A stretch of 62,818 nt of DNA from an uncultured Collinsella sp. (GTDB lineage Bacteria; Actinomycetota; Coriobacteriia; Coriobacteriales; Coriobacteriaceae). The notes beneath the pieces are model-generated. The model saw only the letters and a list, made by a program, of their open reading frames with translations. It made no database searches and was not told where the DNA came from. Where the stretch lies: NCBI GenBank assembly GCA_905194675.1, contig CAJJTG010000008.1:1-62818 (forward strand). Direction: 5' to 3'. How positions within the stretch are numbered: position 1 is the first letter of the stretch; the number at the start of each line of letters is the position of its first letter. A program made the translations under genes and the position numbers. Shown here in pieces: positions 61,964-62,818 of the stretch.

Positions 61964-62524
61964 TTAGCCAAAGTAGCGCTTGAGCAGGCCAGCGAAAGCC
62001 TTGCCGTGGCGAGCCTCGTCGCGAGCCATCTCGTGCACGGTGTCGTGGATGGCATCGAGGCCAGCGGCCTTGGCGCGCTTGGCAAGATCGGTCTTGCCGG
62101 CGGTGGCGCCGTTCTCGGCCTCAACGCGCATCTCGAGGTTCTTCTTGGTGGAGTCGGTCACGACCTCGCCCAGAAGCTCGGCGAACTTGGCGGCGTGCTC
62201 GGCCTCCTCGTGGGCAGCCTTCTCCCAGTACAGGCCGATCTCGGGATAGCCCTCGCGATGGGCGACGCGAGCCATGGCCAGGTACATGCCGACCTCAGAG
62301 CACTCGCCCTCAAAGTTGGCGCGCAGGTCGGCAACGATGTCCTCAGAGACGCCCTCCATCTTGGCGACGCCCACGACGTGCTCGGCAGCCCACTCGAGCT
62401 GACCCTCCTCCTGCTTCAGGAAGCGAGAACCGGGAACGCCGCACTGGGGGCACTTGAAATCCTCGGGCAGCTGGTCGCCGTCGAACTCTTCCACATAACC
62501 GCAAACGGGGCAAACAAACTTCAT
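61964..62524 (-). CDS. Reverse rubrerythrin (NADH peroxidase family)
   Basis: The 186-residue protein has an N-terminal rubredoxin domain (CPVCG and CPQCG, FeCys4) followed by a four-helix di-iron domain with EGECSEVGMYLAMARVA, AAHEEAEHAAKFAELLG and ARDEARHGKAF, supplying Glu and ExxH ligands. Rubredoxin first, di-iron second is the reverse rubrerythrin order, a peroxidase in anaerobes that scavenges H2O2. Start 62524 (MKFVCPVCGYVEE) follows AAAGGA. Confidence 0.93.
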   Translation of the reverse strand: MKFVCPVCGYVEEFDGDQLPEDFKCPQCGVPGSRFLKQEEGQLEWAAEHVVGVAKMEGVSEDIVADLRANFEGECSEVGMYLAMARVAHREGYPEIGLYWEKAAHEEAEHAAKFAELLGEVVTDSTKKNLEMRVEAENGATAGKTDLAKRAKAAGLDAIHDTVHEMARDEARHGKAFAGLLKRYFG

Positions 62525-62682
62525 GATTCGATCCTTTCGATCGATGGCGATGGTGCGCTCGTCCGGTCCCGTAAGGGCCCTCTCCGGACGTGCGTCTTGA
62601 CGGGTTCTATTATCCATAAATGAGACCGAATGTGAAGCCTATTAGGAATGATTTTTAATAAAACAATTTAAGCATGTGTAGA

Positions 62683-62762
62683 TGTTGATTGATTAACGAT
62701 TGCTAGACCTCGTGCGACCTCCGATGAGTACAATCGGTCGAGCAAATGTTGACCAATCAACA
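62683..62762. promoter_or_regulatory. MarR-like operator and promoter before the last gene
   Basis: TGTTGA-CCAA-TCAACA (62747-62762) is a perfect palindrome; a degenerate copy TGTTGATTGATTAACG lies at 62683-62698. TACAAT (62729-62734) lies between them as a possible -10. The form fits MarR-type sites. Confidence 0.55.
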
Positions 62763-62780
62763 AATGAAGGAGCTTCCTTT

Positions 62781-62818
62781 ATGCATCTAGCCCGCCGCGC
62801 CTGGTGCCGAACGTATCA
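62781..62818 (+). CDS. Truncated gene start at window edge, unknown
   Basis: An ATG at 62781 opens MHLARRAWCRTY before the window ends. AAGGAG lies ten bases upstream, with the spacing on the long side. Only twelve residues are visible, so no function is offered; the operator upstream suggests a regulated gene. Confidence 0.5.
   Translation, partial: MHLARRAWCRTY

Overview
The window looks like chromosomal DNA of a Coriobacteriia member, most probably Collinsella from the gut. The reasons are high GC coding sequence, strong AAGGAG ribosome sites, surface proteins ending in an LAATG sorting signal (the LAXTG type of high-GC Gram-positives), a bile salt hydrolase family enzyme, and many short GGGAC-centred intergenic palindromes. 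Genus is inference from content; no rRNA or tRNA gene was found to confirm it.

Layout. 1-10.6 kb: a truncated GntR regulator, prfC, a VUT transporter, an SDR enzyme, ung, a divergent EamA exporter/LysR pair, a MATE pump, rlmA and an RsmJ-like methyltransferase. 10.6-20.6 kb: a candidate ncRNA, a TetM-like GTPase, two related AAA ATPases facing each other around a short UvrA, trmL and a CobW GTPase. 20.6-28.3 kb: thiol/flavin redox genes, a decayed IS30 fragment beside a low-GC small membrane gene, two GGDEF/EAL signalling proteins, a patatin phospholipase and a 62-bp-period triple hairpin. 28.3-35.7 kb: thiM-thiamine-binding protein-thiE behind a TPP riboswitch, a HAD phosphatase, a LysR regulator next to a MetE-like methyltransferase, and a uracil permease. 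35.8-39.9 kb: a tandem duplication of beta-helix surface proteins, one copy frameshifted at its 5' end. 39.9-49 kb: a purine permease, a deformylase-like protein lacking the catalytic Glu, a bile salt hydrolase, kup, a second EamA/LysR pair and an HTH-aminotransferase fusion with a repeated operator. 49-55.4 kb: an unusual cluster of a ligand-poor amidohydrolase, two tandem ceramidase-like proteins and a PTS EIIBC broken by one amber codon, with a convergent LysR gene. 55.4-62.8 kb: a deformylase, an MFS pump, an acidic RGG-box protein followed by a dense palindrome cluster, pdxST with divergent pdxR, a reverse rubrerythrin and a truncated gene behind a MarR-like operator.

The best candidates for undescribed biology are the 49-55 kb cluster, the RGG-box winged-helix protein with its palindrome field, the GGGAC palindrome family (some copies supply a gene's stop codon, others a terminator), and the ATPase/UvrA/ATPase island. 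All functions are inferred by reading translated sequence; no database search was run.
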